Below are positions 1 to 10,900 of a stretch of DNA of 64,000 nucleotides, piece by piece (position 1 is the stretch's first letter; each line of letters opens with the position of its first letter). Source of the DNA: Paracoccus jeotgali. GTDB taxonomy: Bacteria > Pseudomonadota > Alphaproteobacteria > Rhodobacterales > Rhodobacteraceae. The position numbers and the translations under genes are program-made. The DNA is taken from NCBI RefSeq assembly GCF_002865605.1, contig NZ_CP025583.1, positions 600,501-664,500 of the forward strand, written 5' to 3'. The notes under the pieces were generated by a model that had not been told where the DNA came from, searched no databases, and worked only from the letters and a program-made list of their open reading frames with translations.

Positions 1-2
1 GG

Positions 3-1310
3 GTGTCGGTGGTGCTGGCGACGCTGATCCTGCTGGTCGTGTTCCTGGTCTGGTGGCTGGCGCGGCTGGTGCTGCGCGATCTGCCGGCTGCGGATTTCGG
101 CATCTGCCCCGGCATCACCCAGCCCGGCCATGACGACCCGGCGCTGACCGACTGGATGATCCGCCATATCGAAGACCTCGCCGGCCGGACTCAGACCGGC
201 CCGCCGCTGACCGTGGGCGATCTGGGGCGGCACGGGATCACGCTGGCGGCGATGACGACCGACCTGTCCTCGGGGCGGCCCTATCAACTGCCGATGCTGA
301 CCAATATCCACTGGTTCAGCCTGGCCGAGTGGCAGCGCCTGTTCCCGCCGCATTTCCTTGATGCGCTGACGGCGGGGCACGACCCGCTCAATCACGGGCA
401 GGATGCGCCCGCCGACCTTTATCCGCTGCCCGCCCGCGACGCCTTTCCGGTGCTGCTGGTGGCGCGAATGTCGCTGAGCTTTCCGGGGCTGCTGCAGGCG
501 GTGCCGCTGTATCGGTACGACGATCAGGTGCGGGTGGTGACCGCGCGGGGCGAGATGGCGGGCCGGATCAGCCGCTGCCTGTTCTCGGACGGGGGGATCT
601 CGTCGAACTTTCCGATCCATTTCTTCGACGCGCTGCTGCCGCGCCGGCCGACCTTCGGCATCGCGCTTGGCAGCTATGACCCGGCGCGGCACGGGGATGA
701 GCGCACCGATCTGCCGCGCCACAGCGTCCAAAGCACCGATCTGCCGGTGATCCCGGTGCGGGGTCTGGGCGATTTCATGTTCGCGATCCTCAACACCGCG
801 AAGGATTGGCAGGACCGGCTGCAGGCGATGCTGCCCGGCTATTCCGAGCGTGTGGTGACGGTGCGTCTGGACGACGCGACCGAGGGCGGCATGAACCTTG
901 GCATGGACGAGGCGACCATCGCGCGGCTGAACGGCTTTGGCCTTGAGGCGGGCGAGAAGCTGCTGGCCACCTATTCCTATGCGCGCGGGGCGGACGGGTT
1001 CGACCGGCACCGCGACCGCCGCGGACGGGTGACGGTGCCGCGGCTGGCGGCGGCGCTGAACGGCATGGGGCTGGCGATGGCCTCGCGCCCCGACGGAGCG
1101 CCCGAGGCGCCGGATGGGCGGGCGGCGATGGTCTCGCTGTCGCAAGATTGCGCGGGATTTGCCGATGCGGTGGCGGCGCTGCCCTCGGGCGCGTGCCAGT
1201 CGGATCTGGTCGCGGACGCCGAAATCCGCCTCAGCGCCCATGCCAACCGCGCGCCGCGCCATGCCGCGCAGCCGATGGCGGCCGCGATGCCCGCGCGGCC
1301 GATCTCGTAA
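3..1310 (+). CDS. patatin-like phospholipase family protein (5' truncated by window edge)
   Basis: The reading frame is open at base 1, so the GTG at 3 is probably internal and the N-terminus lies outside. The visible part begins with a hydrophobic helix (about residues 2-24). It continues into the C-terminal half of a patatin domain: AAMTTDLSSGRPY matches the conserved region after the nucleophile elbow, and SDGGISSNFP (residues 198-207) carries the catalytic Asp in its DGG context. The Gly-x-Ser-x-Gly nucleophile should lie upstream. The family consists of acyl hydrolases acting on lipids. The last 100 or so residues are low-complexity and look like a tail. It ends 50 bases before nth. The family call is fairly sure; the substrate is unknown. 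Confidence 0.7.
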   Translation: MSVVLATLILLVVFLVWWLARLVLRDLPAADFGICPGITQPGHDDPALTDWMIRHIEDLAGRTQTGPPLTVGDLGRHGITLAAMTTDLSSGRPYQLPMLTNIHWFSLAEWQRLFPPHFLDALTAGHDPLNHGQDAPADLYPLPARDAFPVLLVARMSLSFPGLLQAVPLYRYDDQVRVVTARGEMAGRISRCLFSDGGISSNFPIHFFDALLPRRPTFGIALGSYDPARHGDERTDLPRHSVQSTDLPVIPVRGLGDFMFAILNTAKDWQDRLQAMLPGYSERVVTVRLDDATEGGMNLGMDEATIARLNGFGLEAGEKLLATYSYARGADGFDRHRDRRGRVTVPRLAAALNGMGLAMASRPDGAPEAPDGRAAMVSLSQDCAGFADAVAALPSGACQSDLVADAEIRLSAHANRAPRHAAQPMAAAMPARPIS

Positions 1311-1360
1311 CCCGTTATCCTCCCTTGCAAGCCCCGGCCGGGACGGGCAATTAGGCCGCC

Positions 1361-2014
1361 ATGGCCCGACTGCCCGCCCCCTTGCCCTACCAGACCCAGG
1401 TCGCGATCTTTTCGCGGCTGCGCGACGCCAATCCCGCGCCGGTCACGGAATTGCAGCACCAGAATCCCTATCAACTGCTGGTCGCGGTGGCGCTGTCGGC
1501 GCAATCGACCGATGCCGGCGTGAACCGCGCGACCGAGGACCTGTTCGACCGCATCCACACCCCGCAGCAGATGCTGGAGCTTGGGCAGGACGGGCTGACC
1601 GAGGCGATCAAGACCATCGGGCTGTTCCGGCAAAAGGCGCAGAACGTGATCCGCATGTCGCAGATCCTTGTCGATGATTACGGCGGTCAGGTGCCGTCCA
1701 GCCGGGCCGCGCTGATGTCGCTGCCGGGGGTCGGGCGCAAGACGGCGAATGTGATCCTCAACTGCGTCTTCGGCCAGCCGGCGCAGGCGGTGGACACCCA
1801 TATCTTCCGCGTCTGCAACCGCACCCGCATCGCGCCGGGCCGTGATGTGGACGAGGTCGAGCGCGGGATCGAGGACAACATCCCGGCCGAGTTCCAGCAG
1901 AACGCCCATCACTGGCTGATCCTGCATGGCCGCTATATCTGCCAGGCGCGCCGCCCGCGCTGCCCGATCTGCCCGATCAACGATCTGTGCCCTTATGAGG
2001 AGAAGACCGCATGA
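1361..2014 (+). CDS. nth: endonuclease III (DNA glycosylase/AP lyase)
   Basis: This base-excision repair enzyme removes oxidised pyrimidines and cleaves the abasic site. At 217 residues it has the usual length. The helix-hairpin-helix LPGVGRKTANVIL carries the catalytic lysine (K127), and VDTHIFRV holds the catalytic aspartate (D145). The C-terminal [4Fe-4S] loop has the standard C-x6-C-x2-C-x5-C spacing (C194, C201, C204, C210). The ATG at 1361 follows a weak AGG site. The stop overlaps the start of the next kinase gene (ATGA), so the two are translationally coupled. Confidence 0.96.
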   Translation: MARLPAPLPYQTQVAIFSRLRDANPAPVTELQHQNPYQLLVAVALSAQSTDAGVNRATEDLFDRIHTPQQMLELGQDGLTEAIKTIGLFRQKAQNVIRMSQILVDDYGGQVPSSRAALMSLPGVGRKTANVILNCVFGQPAQAVDTHIFRVCNRTRIAPGRDVDEVERGIEDNIPAEFQQNAHHWLILHGRYICQARRPRCPICPINDLCPYEEKTA

Positions 2015-3006
2015 GCGGATTTGACGTCATCGGTATCGGCAACGCCGTGATGGACATCATCGCGCCCATCCCCGAGGCCGATCTGGCCGAGATCGGCGTG
2101 CAAAAGGGCATCATGCAGCTGGTCGAGCGTGAGCGGTCGGAATATCTGCTGGCCCAGCAGGCGCGGCGCGGGCGCGGGCAGCTTGTGCCGGGCGGCTCGG
2201 TCGCCAACACGCTGGCCGGGATCGGCCGGATGGGACTGAAGACCGGCTTCATCGGCCGCGTCGCCGATGACGAACTGGGCCGGTCCTATGCGCATGAGAC
2301 CGAGGCCGAGGGCACGCGCTTCATCAACGCGCCGGTGCCGGGCGGGGCGCTGCCGACCTCGCGCTCGATCATTCTGGTGACGCCGGATGGCGAGCGGTCC
2401 ATGAACACCTATCTGGGCATCTCGGCCAATCTCGGCCCGGACGATGTCGATGAGGCGGTGTTTCAGGGCAACAAATGGCTGTTTCTGGAAGGCTATCTGT
2501 TCGACAAGCCGGCCGGAAAATCCGCCTTTCTGGCCGCCACCGATGCCTGCCACCGGGCCGGCGGGCAGGCCGGGATCGCGCTGTCGGACCCGTTCTGCGT
2601 CGACCGCCACCGCGAGGATTTCCGCCGTCTGGTCGCCGGGTCGATGGATTACGTCATCGGCAACGCCCATGAGTGGGAGGCGCTGTATCAGACCGATCTG
2701 GACGAGGCGCTGCGGCTGGCGGCGGCGGATTGCCGGACCGTCATCTGCACCCGCTCGGGCGAGTCCGCGCTGCTGATCCGCGACGGCAACCGGGTCGAGG
2801 TGCCGGTCCATCGCGTCACCCCGGTCGATGCCACCGGGGCCGGCGACCAGTTCGCGGCCGGGCTGATCTTTGGCCTCGCCTCGGGCATCGATCTGGAAAC
2901 CGCCGGGCGCATGGGCGTCATGGCCGCGTCCGAGGTGATCGGCCATGTCGGCGCCCGTCCCGAACGCGACCTGCTGACAGATTTCCGCGCTGCCGGCCTG
3001 ATCTGA
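2011..3006 (+). CDS. PfkB-family carbohydrate/adenosine kinase
   Basis: This 331-residue PfkB sugar kinase belongs to the adenosine-kinase-like group common in alphaproteobacteria. The N-terminal substrate signature GGSVANTLAGIGRMG is present. The C-terminal ATP/anion-hole signature DATGAGDQFAAG sits at about residue 272, with the catalytic Asp in GAGD. The long N-terminal lead (GIGNAVMDIIAPI) is typical of the adenosine kinase subgroup. The start codon overlaps the nth stop by four bases. The substrate (adenosine or a related nucleoside) is inferred from the subgroup and is not visible in single residues. Confidence 0.85.
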   Translation: MSGFDVIGIGNAVMDIIAPIPEADLAEIGVQKGIMQLVERERSEYLLAQQARRGRGQLVPGGSVANTLAGIGRMGLKTGFIGRVADDELGRSYAHETEAEGTRFINAPVPGGALPTSRSIILVTPDGERSMNTYLGISANLGPDDVDEAVFQGNKWLFLEGYLFDKPAGKSAFLAATDACHRAGGQAGIALSDPFCVDRHREDFRRLVAGSMDYVIGNAHEWEALYQTDLDEALRLAAADCRTVICTRSGESALLIRDGNRVEVPVHRVTPVDATGAGDQFAAGLIFGLASGIDLETAGRMGVMAASEVIGHVGARPERDLLTDFRAAGLI

Positions 3007-3027
3007 AGGCCGGCTATTTGAACCTGA

Positions 3028-3963
3028 CTACTCGGACCGCGGCGGCGTCGGCTTGACGCTGCGCCCGAAATCCGGGGCCGAGGTGTCCTGCCCGGCCTCG
3101 ATGATGCCACGGCGGATGGCGCGGGTGCGGGTGAAATAGTCGTGCAACTGGTCGCCGTCGCCCATGCGGATGGCGCGTTGCAGCACGAACAGCTCCTCGG
3201 TGAAGCGGCCGAGGATATCCAGAACCGCGTCCTTGTTGGTCAGGAATACGTCGCGCCACATGGTCGGGTCGGACGCCGCGATCCGGGTGAAGTCGCGAAA
3301 ACCGGCGGCGGAGTATTTGATGATCTCGGATTCCGTCACCCGCTTGAGGTGATCGGCCACGCCGACCATCGTATAGGCGATCAGGTGCGGCGTGTGGCTG
3401 GTCACCGCCAGCACCAGATCGTGATGGGCGGGGTCCATATCCTCGATATTGGCGCCAAGCGCGCGGATGAAGCGGCGCAGGCGCGACAGCTCGCCCGGAT
3501 CGCAGTCGGGCAGGGGGGTCAGCAGCCACCAGCGGTTCTGGAACAGCTCGGCAAAGCCCGACAGCGGCCCGGAATGTTCGGTCCCGGCCAGCGGATGGCC
3601 GGGGATGAAATGGACATGATCGGGCAGATGCGGCGTGACCTGGGCGATGACCTCTTGCTTGACCGAGCCGACATCGGTGACGACCGCGCCCGGCTTGAGA
3701 TGCGGCGCGATTTCGGCCATGGCGCGGCCCATCGCGCCCACCGGCACGCAGAGGATCACCAGATCGGCGCCCCGCACCGCGCCCGCCGCATTGTCCGCGA
3801 CCTCGTCCACCAGTCCGATATCGCGCGCCGCCGCCCGCGTCTTGGCGCTGCGCGAGGTGCCGCTGATCCGACCGGCCACACCCGCCTCGCGCGCGGCGAG
3901 CGAGATTGACCCCGCGATCAGCCCCAGCCCGATCAGCGCGACCTTGTCATAGACGACACTCAC
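3028..3963 (-). CDS. tyrA: prephenate/arogenate dehydrogenase
   Basis: This enzyme oxidatively decarboxylates prephenate or arogenate in tyrosine biosynthesis. It has 311 residues, starting with an NAD(P)-binding Rossmann loop ([15 protein letters not shown], from residue 12), and carries the conserved [11 protein letters not shown] segment followed by the helical dimerisation region. There is no ACT or chorismate mutase domain. The start is a GTG that overlaps the hisC stop (GTGA), so it is coupled to hisC. That pairing fits the tyrosine/phenylalanine transamination role that HisC-type aminotransferases often share. Prephenate versus arogenate specificity cannot be read here. Confidence 0.92.
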   Translation of the reverse strand: MSVVYDKVALIGLGLIAGSISLAAREAGVAGRISGTSRSAKTRAAARDIGLVDEVADNAAGAVRGADLVILCVPVGAMGRAMAEIAPHLKPGAVVTDVGSVKQEVIAQVTPHLPDHVHFIPGHPLAGTEHSGPLSGFAELFQNRWWLLTPLPDCDPGELSRLRRFIRALGANIEDMDPAHHDLVLAVTSHTPHLIAYTMVGVADHLKRVTESEIIKYSAAGFRDFTRIAASDPTMWRDVFLTNKDAVLDILGRFTEELFVLQRAIRMGDGDQLHDYFTRTRAIRRGIIEAGQDTSAPDFGRSVKPTPPRSE

Positions 3964-5063
3964 GTGCGGTTCCTTTCGGCCATGAAGCGGCCGATGACAT
4001 GGGCGACGCGGCGGCAGGCGGCCTCGTCGCCGATGGTGATACGCAGCGCCTCGGGCAGGCCGTAACCGCCGACTCGGCGCACGATCAGCCCGTCCTCTTT
4101 CAGCGCGTCGTCGCAGGCATGGGCGGTCGCCTGATCGGGGAAGCGGGCGAGCACGAAATTCGCCCGGCTGTCATCGCAACCCAGCCCCAGATCGCGCAGG
4201 GCGGCGGTCAGCCAGTCGCGCCATTTCGCGTTCTCGCTACGGCAGCGTTCGACATGGGCGCGGTCGCGCATCGCGGCCTCGGCGGCGGCAAGCTGGACGG
4301 TGGACAGGTTGAAAGGCTGGCGCACGCGGTTCATCACGCCGATCAGATCCGGGCTGGCATAGCCCCAGCCGATCCGCAGCCCGCCCAGCCCGTAGATCTT
4401 GGAGAATGTCCGGGTGGCCAGCACGTTCGGGAACGCCTCGACCAGATCCAGATCGGCGCGAAAGCCGTCATCCGCGAACTCGGCATAGGCGCCGTCATGA
4501 ACCAGCAGCACATGGGCGGGCAGCCCCTCGGCCAGATGCCGAAGCTGATCCGCCTCCAGCATGGTGCCGGTGGGGTTGCCGGGGTTGGTCAGGAACACGA
4601 TCCGCGTGCGCGGGGTCACCGCCGCCAGCACCGCATCGGGATCGACGCGGCGAGCCTGTTCGGCCACGACGACCGGCGTCGCGCCCGCGGCCAGCGTCAG
4701 GATCGGATACATCGAAAACCCGTGCTGGGTCATGATGACCTCGTCCCCCGGCCCGGCAAAGCACTGGGTGGCGAATTGCAGCACCTCGTCCGAGCCGGCG
4801 CCGCAGATCACCCGGTCGGGGTCGATGCCGTGGACCTCGGCAATCGCGGTCCGCAGGCCAAGATGGTCGGTGACGGGATAGCGGTGCATCTGATGGGTGG
4901 CGCGCACCGCCGCCTCGCGCGCCTTGTCCGAGGGGCCATAGGGGTTCTCGTTCGAGGACAATTTCACGACGCTGTCGCGGCCCGCGATATGCGCGGCACC
5001 GCCCTGATACAGCGCGATTTCCATGATGCCGGGCTGAGGACGGATTCCGGGCAGGTCGGACAT
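3960..5063 (-). CDS. hisC: histidinol-phosphate aminotransferase
   Basis: This PLP-dependent class I/II aminotransferase has 367 residues. The signature [12 protein letters not shown] near the N-terminus and the PLP-lysine region [15 protein letters not shown] are typical of HisC and broad aromatic aminotransferases. The start at 5063 is chosen because it has a strong site (AAGGAGAG) seven bases upstream; the open frame continues another 51 codons without homology. It is first in a two-gene unit with the prephenate dehydrogenase, so it may serve both histidine and aromatic amino-acid synthesis (inference). Confidence 0.93.
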   Translation of the reverse strand: MSDLPGIRPQPGIMEIALYQGGAAHIAGRDSVVKLSSNENPYGPSDKAREAAVRATHQMHRYPVTDHLGLRTAIAEVHGIDPDRVICGAGSDEVLQFATQCFAGPGDEVIMTQHGFSMYPILTLAAGATPVVVAEQARRVDPDAVLAAVTPRTRIVFLTNPGNPTGTMLEADQLRHLAEGLPAHVLLVHDGAYAEFADDGFRADLDLVEAFPNVLATRTFSKIYGLGGLRIGWGYASPDLIGVMNRVRQPFNLSTVQLAAAEAAMRDRAHVERCRSENAKWRDWLTAALRDLGLGCDDSRANFVLARFPDQATAHACDDALKEDGLIVRRVGGYGLPEALRITIGDEAACRRVAHVIGRFMAERNRT

Positions 5064-5233
5064 GTGCGACTCTCCTTGATGCAGGGGCTTCTTAGCCCTG
5101 GCCGCTGCGCTTGGAAAGCCGAGGCCGGTGGCGGCCCGCGCCGCTGTGGCAATCGGGCCAGCCGGGGGCGGTTGGGCGTTGCACCCGCGCCGATCGCGCG
5201 TAAGCTGCGCCCGCAAAGACAGAGAGGAACATC

Positions 5234-6517
5234 ATGACCGACCAGTTGGGCTTCGATACCCGCGCCGTCCACGCCGGCACCCCCGCCGATCCCGCCACCG
5301 GGGCGCGGCAGGTGCCGATCTATCAGACGACCGCCTATGTATTTCGCGACGCCGAACACGCCGCCAACCTGTTCGCGTTGAAAGAGGTGGGCTTCATCTA
5401 TTCGCGGCTGACCAACCCCACGGTGGGCGCACTGCAGGCCCGCATCGCGGATCTGGAAGGCGGGGCCGGGGCGGTCTGCTGCTCGTCCGGCCATGCCGCG
5501 CAGATCCTCGCGCTGTTTCCGCTAATGGGTCCGGGGCTGAACATCGTCGCGTCAAACCGGCTCTATGGCGGCACGATCACCCAGTTCAGCCAGAGCATCA
5601 AGCGCTTTGGCTGGGGCTGCAAATTCGTCGATCTGGACGATCCCGAGGCGGTCAAGGCGGCCATCGACGACGACACCCGCGCGATCTTCTGCGAGTCGAT
5701 CTCGAACCCCGCCGGCTATCCGACCGACATTCCGGCCATCGCCGCCATCGCCGACGCGGCAGGGATTCCGCTGATCGTGGACAACACGCTGGCCACCCCT
5801 TATCTGTGCCGCCCGATCGAGATGGGGGCGACGCTGGTCGTCCACAGCCTGACCAAATACATGACCGGCAACGGCACCGTGACCGGCGGCGTGGTCGTGG
5901 ACAGCGGGCGCTTCGACTGGTCGGCCTCGGACAAGTTCCCGTCGCTGTCGGCGCCAGAGCCGGCCTATCACGGGCTGCAGTTCCACAAGGCGTTGGGGCC
6001 CATGGCCTTTACCTTCCACGGCATCGCCATCGGTCTGCGCGACCTGGGCATGACCATGAACCCGCAAGGCGCGCATTACACGCTGATGGGGATCGAGACG
6101 CTGGCCCTGCGGATGCCCCGCCATGTCGAGAACGCCCAGAAGGTCGCCGAGTGGCTGGAGGCCGATCCCCGCGTGACCTCGGTCAGCCATTCCGGGCTGG
6201 CCTCGTCGCCCTGGCATGACCGCGCCAAGCGGCTGTATCCCAAGGGCGTGGGCGGGCTGTTCACCTTCTCGCTGAAGGGGGGCTATGACGCGGCGGTGAA
6301 GCTGGTCGGGAACCTCAAGCTGTTCAGCCATGTCGCCAATCTGGGCGATGCGCGCTCGCTGGTGATCCATTCCGCCTCGACCACCCACAGCCAGCTGAGC
6401 GACGAGCAGAAGATCGCCTCGGGTGCCGGGCCGGATGTGGTGCGGCTGTCCATCGGCGTCGAGGATGCGGACGATCTGATCGCCGATCTCGATCAGGCGC
6501 TGAGCGCGGCGAGCTGA
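5234..6517 (+). CDS. metY: O-acetylhomoserine sulfhydrylase (aminocarboxypropyltransferase)
   Basis: This Cys/Met-metabolism PLP enzyme has 427 residues, the length of MetY-type sulfhydrylases and longer than the ~390 of MetB/MetZ. GFDTRAVHAG at the N-terminus, SGHAAQ, and VHSLTKYMTGNGTVTGG with the PLP lysine are diagnostic. It makes homocysteine from O-acetylhomoserine and sulfide. The ATG is preceded by a GAGAGGAAC site. It is divergent from hisC across 170 bases and ends just before a bidirectional terminator. Confidence 0.92.
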   Translation: MTDQLGFDTRAVHAGTPADPATGARQVPIYQTTAYVFRDAEHAANLFALKEVGFIYSRLTNPTVGALQARIADLEGGAGAVCCSSGHAAQILALFPLMGPGLNIVASNRLYGGTITQFSQSIKRFGWGCKFVDLDDPEAVKAAIDDDTRAIFCESISNPAGYPTDIPAIAAIADAAGIPLIVDNTLATPYLCRPIEMGATLVVHSLTKYMTGNGTVTGGVVVDSGRFDWSASDKFPSLSAPEPAYHGLQFHKALGPMAFTFHGIAIGLRDLGMTMNPQGAHYTLMGIETLALRMPRHVENAQKVAEWLEADPRVTSVSHSGLASSPWHDRAKRLYPKGVGGLFTFSLKGGYDAAVKLVGNLKLFSHVANLGDARSLVIHSASTTHSQLSDEQKIASGAGPDVVRLSIGVEDADDLIADLDQALSAAS

Positions 6518-6540
6518 CGTCGCACGCGGAGTAAAACAAA

Positions 6541-6567
6541 CCCCCGGCATCGCTGCCGGGGGTTTTT
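6541..6567. terminator. bidirectional Rho-independent terminator
   Basis: A 9-bp stem (CCCCCGGCA / TGCCGGGGG) with a TCGC loop is followed by TTTTT on the plus strand. It is preceded by an A-rich run, so it also works on the minus strand. It lies between the convergent metY and SIMPL genes. Confidence 0.9.
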
Positions 6568-6590
6568 CATTTCGCTCTGGATCGCAGCTA

Positions 6591-7856
6591 TCAGTTCGCA
6601 GGCGCGACCGGGTTGCTGGCCGAAGGCGCATCCGCATCGCTCGCCGCATCGCCGCTGTCCGCTTCCGGAGTCTCGGGCTGAGCGTCCTGCGCCGCGGCGT
6701 CGCTCGGCGCGTCCGCCATTCCAGGAGGGGTATCCGACGCGGGAGTATCCGTCGCAGGCGCATCCGCCGCAGGCGCATCCGCAGCCGGCGCATCCGCCGC
6801 CGGAGTGGTCGCAGCGGGCGCAGCCTCGGCCGCAGACGTGTCAGCCCCCGGCGCTGCCTCACCCGCCGGTGCCGGCGTGATCACAGGCGCTTTCGCGTCA
6901 GGCTGCGCGGTGTCGGCGGGCTTGGCCTCATCCATCGCGCTCGCCGGCTGATCCTGTCCGGCCGGGGCATCGCCCGTCATCCCGGCAGAGGGGATGGGAG
7001 AGACCGGCATTTCAGTCGGCGCAACCCCGCCCTTCGGCCCCGGCTGGCCCGGCTTGCGCATGTTCTTGCCGCGCCAATGCGGCATGGCGCAGTCGCCGCC
7101 CGACAGCGCAAAGGTCACCTCGACATCGGCGGTGAATGCCACCTCGCCGCCCTCGACCGGGATGCTCTTGTTCTCGGCCCCGGCATCCATCGCCCGCATC
7201 ATCACCGGCGCCGGGGGCGCCATGCTGTTGTCCGGCTCGCCCATCCGCAGGATCGGGCCAAGCTGCACCCCGGCGGCCTCGGCCATCACGCTGGCGCGGT
7301 GGGTGGCGTTGGTCACGGCGCGGGTCAGCGCCTCATCCTCGGTCGATTGCGAATCGTCGCGGATGAAGCGGATGCCCTGCATCTCGTTCGCGCCCGCGCC
7401 GACAATGCTGTCCAGCACCTCGCCGGCGCGCGCGATATCCGTCACCCGCACCGTCAGCAGGTTCTGCGCCATATAGCCGTTGATGCTGGGCGCGGTCCCG
7501 TCCTCGGGGTAGTTCATCATCGGGTTCAGGGTCAGGCCCTGGGTCTGGATGTCATCCTCGCCGATGCCGGCCTGCTTCAGCGTGTCGATCACCGCCGTCT
7601 GGCGTTCCGAGTTCGCGCGCATCGCCTCGGCCGCGGTCGGCGCCTCGGTCGTGACGCCCAGCGAGATCATCAGCTGGTCGGGTGCCACACGGGATTCGCC
7701 GTGGCCGCTGATGGTCAGCATGCCGGGCTGGCTGCACCCCATCATCTTGTGGTGCTTGCCCTGGCCCGGCATGGCAAGCGCGGGCGAGGTCAGCAGCATG
7801 GCGCAGGCGCCACCGGCAAGCAGTCGGCGGATGATCGGTGAGGTCTGGGCTGGCAT
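6591..7856 (-). CDS. SIMPL (DUF541) domain periplasmic protein with Ala/Pro-rich tail
   Basis: An N-terminal signal peptide (RRLLAGGACAMLLTSPALAM) is followed by a SIMPL/DUF541 domain: LTISGHGESRVAPDQL, then LTVRVTDIARAGEVLDSIV, ending near FALSGGDC. The family forms oligomeric periplasmic or outer-membrane-associated proteins of poorly known role. The last 145 or so residues are a low-complexity Ala/Pro/Asp tail with a repeated AADAP unit. The start at 7856 has a GGAGAA site eight bases upstream and puts the signal peptide at the N-terminus; an ATG 18 codons further up (7910) is possible. Confidence 0.85.
   Translation of the reverse strand: MPAQTSPIIRRLLAGGACAMLLTSPALAMPGQGKHHKMMGCSQPGMLTISGHGESRVAPDQLMISLGVTTEAPTAAEAMRANSERQTAVIDTLKQAGIGEDDIQTQGLTLNPMMNYPEDGTAPSINGYMAQNLLTVRVTDIARAGEVLDSIVGAGANEMQGIRFIRDDSQSTEDEALTRAVTNATHRASVMAEAAGVQLGPILRMGEPDNSMAPPAPVMMRAMDAGAENKSIPVEGGEVAFTADVEVTFALSGGDCAMPHWRGKNMRKPGQPGPKGGVAPTEMPVSPIPSAGMTGDAPAGQDQPASAMDEAKPADTAQPDAKAPVITPAPAGEAAPGADTSAAEAAPAATTPAADAPAADAPAADAPATDTPASDTPPGMADAPSDAAAQDAQPETPEADSGDAASDADAPSASNPVAPAN
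6745..6803. repeat. short in-frame repeats encoding AADAP units
   Basis: Near-identical units of about 15 bases (gcatccgccgcaggc and variants) recur back to back inside the tail of the SIMPL gene and encode repeated Pro-Ala-Ala-Asp-Ala. Such repeats can change length by slippage. Confidence 0.6.
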
Positions 7857-7992
7857 GAGGTTCTCCGTTTCAAGCTCGCCGCCCAACGCGGGGGCGGTGG
7901 AATTGTTCATTCACAACCTTGCGTGTTCTTCCAATGCGAGCCGGTTCAGGCTATTCAGAACAAAACAACGCCCGCCGAACAAGGCAGAGCCA

Positions 7993-10900
7993 ATGAACGA
8001 GCAGACGACACATGTGGCTTCGCCGCGCGAGCCCGATTTTGCCCTCGGCTTCCTGCCGGACGGGGTCCAGCTTTTGCGTCACGAGAAAGGCGTCTGGGTC
8101 GAGCTTGGCCGGGCCGCCTTCGACGCCGATCTGCGCGGCAGCCTGGGCGATTTCGTGCAGCGCCTGCGCCGGGCCGACGCCCGCGCGCTGGCGCTGGTGA
8201 TCCCCGACGACCAGATCCTGTACACGACGCTGGATCTGCCGGTGGCCGCGAACACGCAGGACGCGCTGGAAAAGGGTCTGGACGGGCTGACGCCCTACCG
8301 GGTCGAGGATCTGGCCTATGACTTCGCTCCCGGCGAGGCCGCGCCGGGCACGCGGGTGCGGATCGCTGCCGTGGCGCGGCAGACCCTGCAAGAGGCCGAG
8401 GATTTCGCCGTCCGCCACGGCTTCGCGCCCGAGCGGTTCCTGGCCATCCCGCAGCCCGAGCAGTTCCCCCGCGCCCCCGATTTCGGCGGCACCGACCTGG
8501 CCGCCGCCTGGGATCAGGCCGCCGCGATCACGCAGGCGGAGGTGGAGGCGGGCGCTGCCGCAGAGGCAGAGCCTGCGCCTGTGCCACCCACGGCCCCGGC
8601 GAATTCAGAGGCAGCTTCTGCGTCCGCATCCGCGGCAGGACCGGCGGCAGCCTTGGCGACTGCGCCTGCCGCAGAGGCAAAGGCGGACGCTGACCCCGTT
8701 GCCGAGGGGCAGTCTGAGGCGACCCCAGCATCATTTTCCGCCACAGAGCCCACAGCGCAGGAAGCCGCCGCCGCGACTGCAGGGGCGGCAGCCTCTGACG
8801 CGACCCCTGAAGCTGTATCAGCGGCAGCGCCTGCGGTTGCGGAACAGCCGGGGCCGGCTTCTGCCTCTGCATCCTCCCCAGATGGCGCGTCTGTGCCCGC
8901 GGCCAAAGCAGCGACCAGGGCAAGCTCGGCGCCCGCAGCAGCGGCAGAGCCGGAGGCATCCCATGCGCCGGTCGCAGCGCCAGATCGTGCCGCCACCCCG
9001 GTGCATGGAGCCTCGGATTTGCCTGCAGCGCCCGCGACACGTGGAGCGGTGGCGAAGCCTGAGCCGCCCTCGGCGCCCGCCGCCGCCACCACGCCCCTAG
9101 CCACGGCAACCGCCATTTCGGCGCCCGCAGCAGCGGCAGCGCCATCGATCAGCCGCATCTCGCGCCATCACCACTCCGTCGCGGCAGCAGAGAAACCACC
9201 CACGGCTCCCATGCCCGAGCTGGTCAACGCCGGCTCGATCGTCCTGCCGGGCGACGCCCCTGCACCTCGACCTCACACCCCGCCTGAACCCGCACCGGCG
9301 GCATCTCCGGAACCGGAGGTCGCCATGGCTCAGGAAAAGCCGCTGCCTAGCCGTGCTCAGCATTTCCACGAGCGTGTCGAGGCCGCCCGCAAGACCCGTC
9401 CGCTGGGCGCCGCACCGGCGCGGACAGCGCCTGCACGTCCGGGGCGGGCGGGGCTGGGCGCGGCGCTGCCGATGGTCGGGCTGCTGATCCTCGGGCTGGG
9501 GATCGCGGCGGTGATGATCCGAGAGCCGTCGCAAGACGCGGCGGCGCCAGTCGCGCAGATCGCTCCGCAGTCTGCGGCCCCGGTAGCCGAAGCACCCGAA
9601 ACCGCTACTGCCCCCGCGCCGGTCCAGTTCACGCCTGCGACACAGACAGCCGTCAACGCGTCGCCGGTTCCGGCCGCGCCTCGGGCGCAGACGCCGGCAC
9701 CGCAACCCGCCGGAACAGCGACGCCTGAGACACAGAGCGCGACCACCAACACGACGCCGTCCGTGGTCCGGACAGCGACCAGCGCGCCTGCTGGCACCGT
9801 CATCCCGGCACCGCCTGTGGCACCCAACGCACCGGCGGCAACCGCCCCGGACGCGCCTGCACCCCAGCCCGCGATCCGCACCACCAGCGAGGTTGCTGCC
9901 GCGCCGCCCGCCGTGCTGCCCCCTGCGGCTGCGGTCAATTCGGCAGTGCGTCTGATCGCGCCCAGCCTGTCGCGAACGGCGCAGACACCGACCGCGACAG
10001 CTGCGCCCGAAGCGACGGGCGAAAGCGCCGCCACCGCCTCGACCGCGACCTCCGAGCCAGCCTCCGCCGCGGCACCGCCGCCGCGTCCGGCCGAGATCAC
10101 GGCGGCCGACACGGCAGCCCCGGCTGCGACCACAGCCGCTACGCGTCCGAAGTCGCGCCCGGCGAGCCTGACCCGCAGCACGCCTGCGGCGACAACGGTC
10201 AGCGAAGCACCAGCCCCGGCGACCGCACCCCGTCCGGCCAGCCGGGCCGCCGAGACAGCGGCCCCGGCAAGCGCTGCCCCTGCCTCGACCGCCGCCCGTA
10301 GCCCGGGCGCGCCTGACAGCGCGACGCTGCGCCGTTCGGCCCGGCCGCAGACCGCGCCGCCGCGCAGCGCCCCGGCGCGCGCCTCGGCCGTGCCCGATCC
10401 GCGCCCGGCGGTTCCGCGCAGCCCGCAGCCTTACGAGAACCGCAGTCAGCCCGAGCCGTCGGGCACGCGCCCGCCGCCGAAGCCCTCTGCCGCGCTCATC
10501 TTGCCTTCGGGCCGGCCCGATATCCGCTTCAGCCTGTTCACACAGCAGGGTCATGCGGCCATGCTGGCACGGCTGCAGACGCCGCTGACGCCGCATCACG
10601 TCCAGACCCTGCCGCAGATCCGGCTGGCGCAGGCGCGGCCCTCGCGCAGGCCCACGCAGACCGACGACGCGGTGAGCAGCGCGGTGGCCGAGGCCGTAGC
10701 AACCTCGCGTCCGGCCGCGCGGGCCTCGACCGCCGCGCCGGCAGCGGCAGGGACACCGGCGGCGACCCCGCAGACCGCGCCCACGGGGCCCTTGCGCCGC
10801 TCGGCCCTGCCGCTGGCGCGGCCCTCGGGGCTGGCGGGAGCGTCTGGCGCCAGTACGGCAGGAATGAGCCCCGCCACCTCGGCCGCGGTCGAGGCCGCCA

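Noticed and set aside
5064..5233. Possible SAM-type riboswitch upstream of metY
   Set aside because: The 170-base leader lacks the conserved A-rich pseudoknot core of SAM-II and there is no terminator or RBS-sequestering hairpin that I can see.
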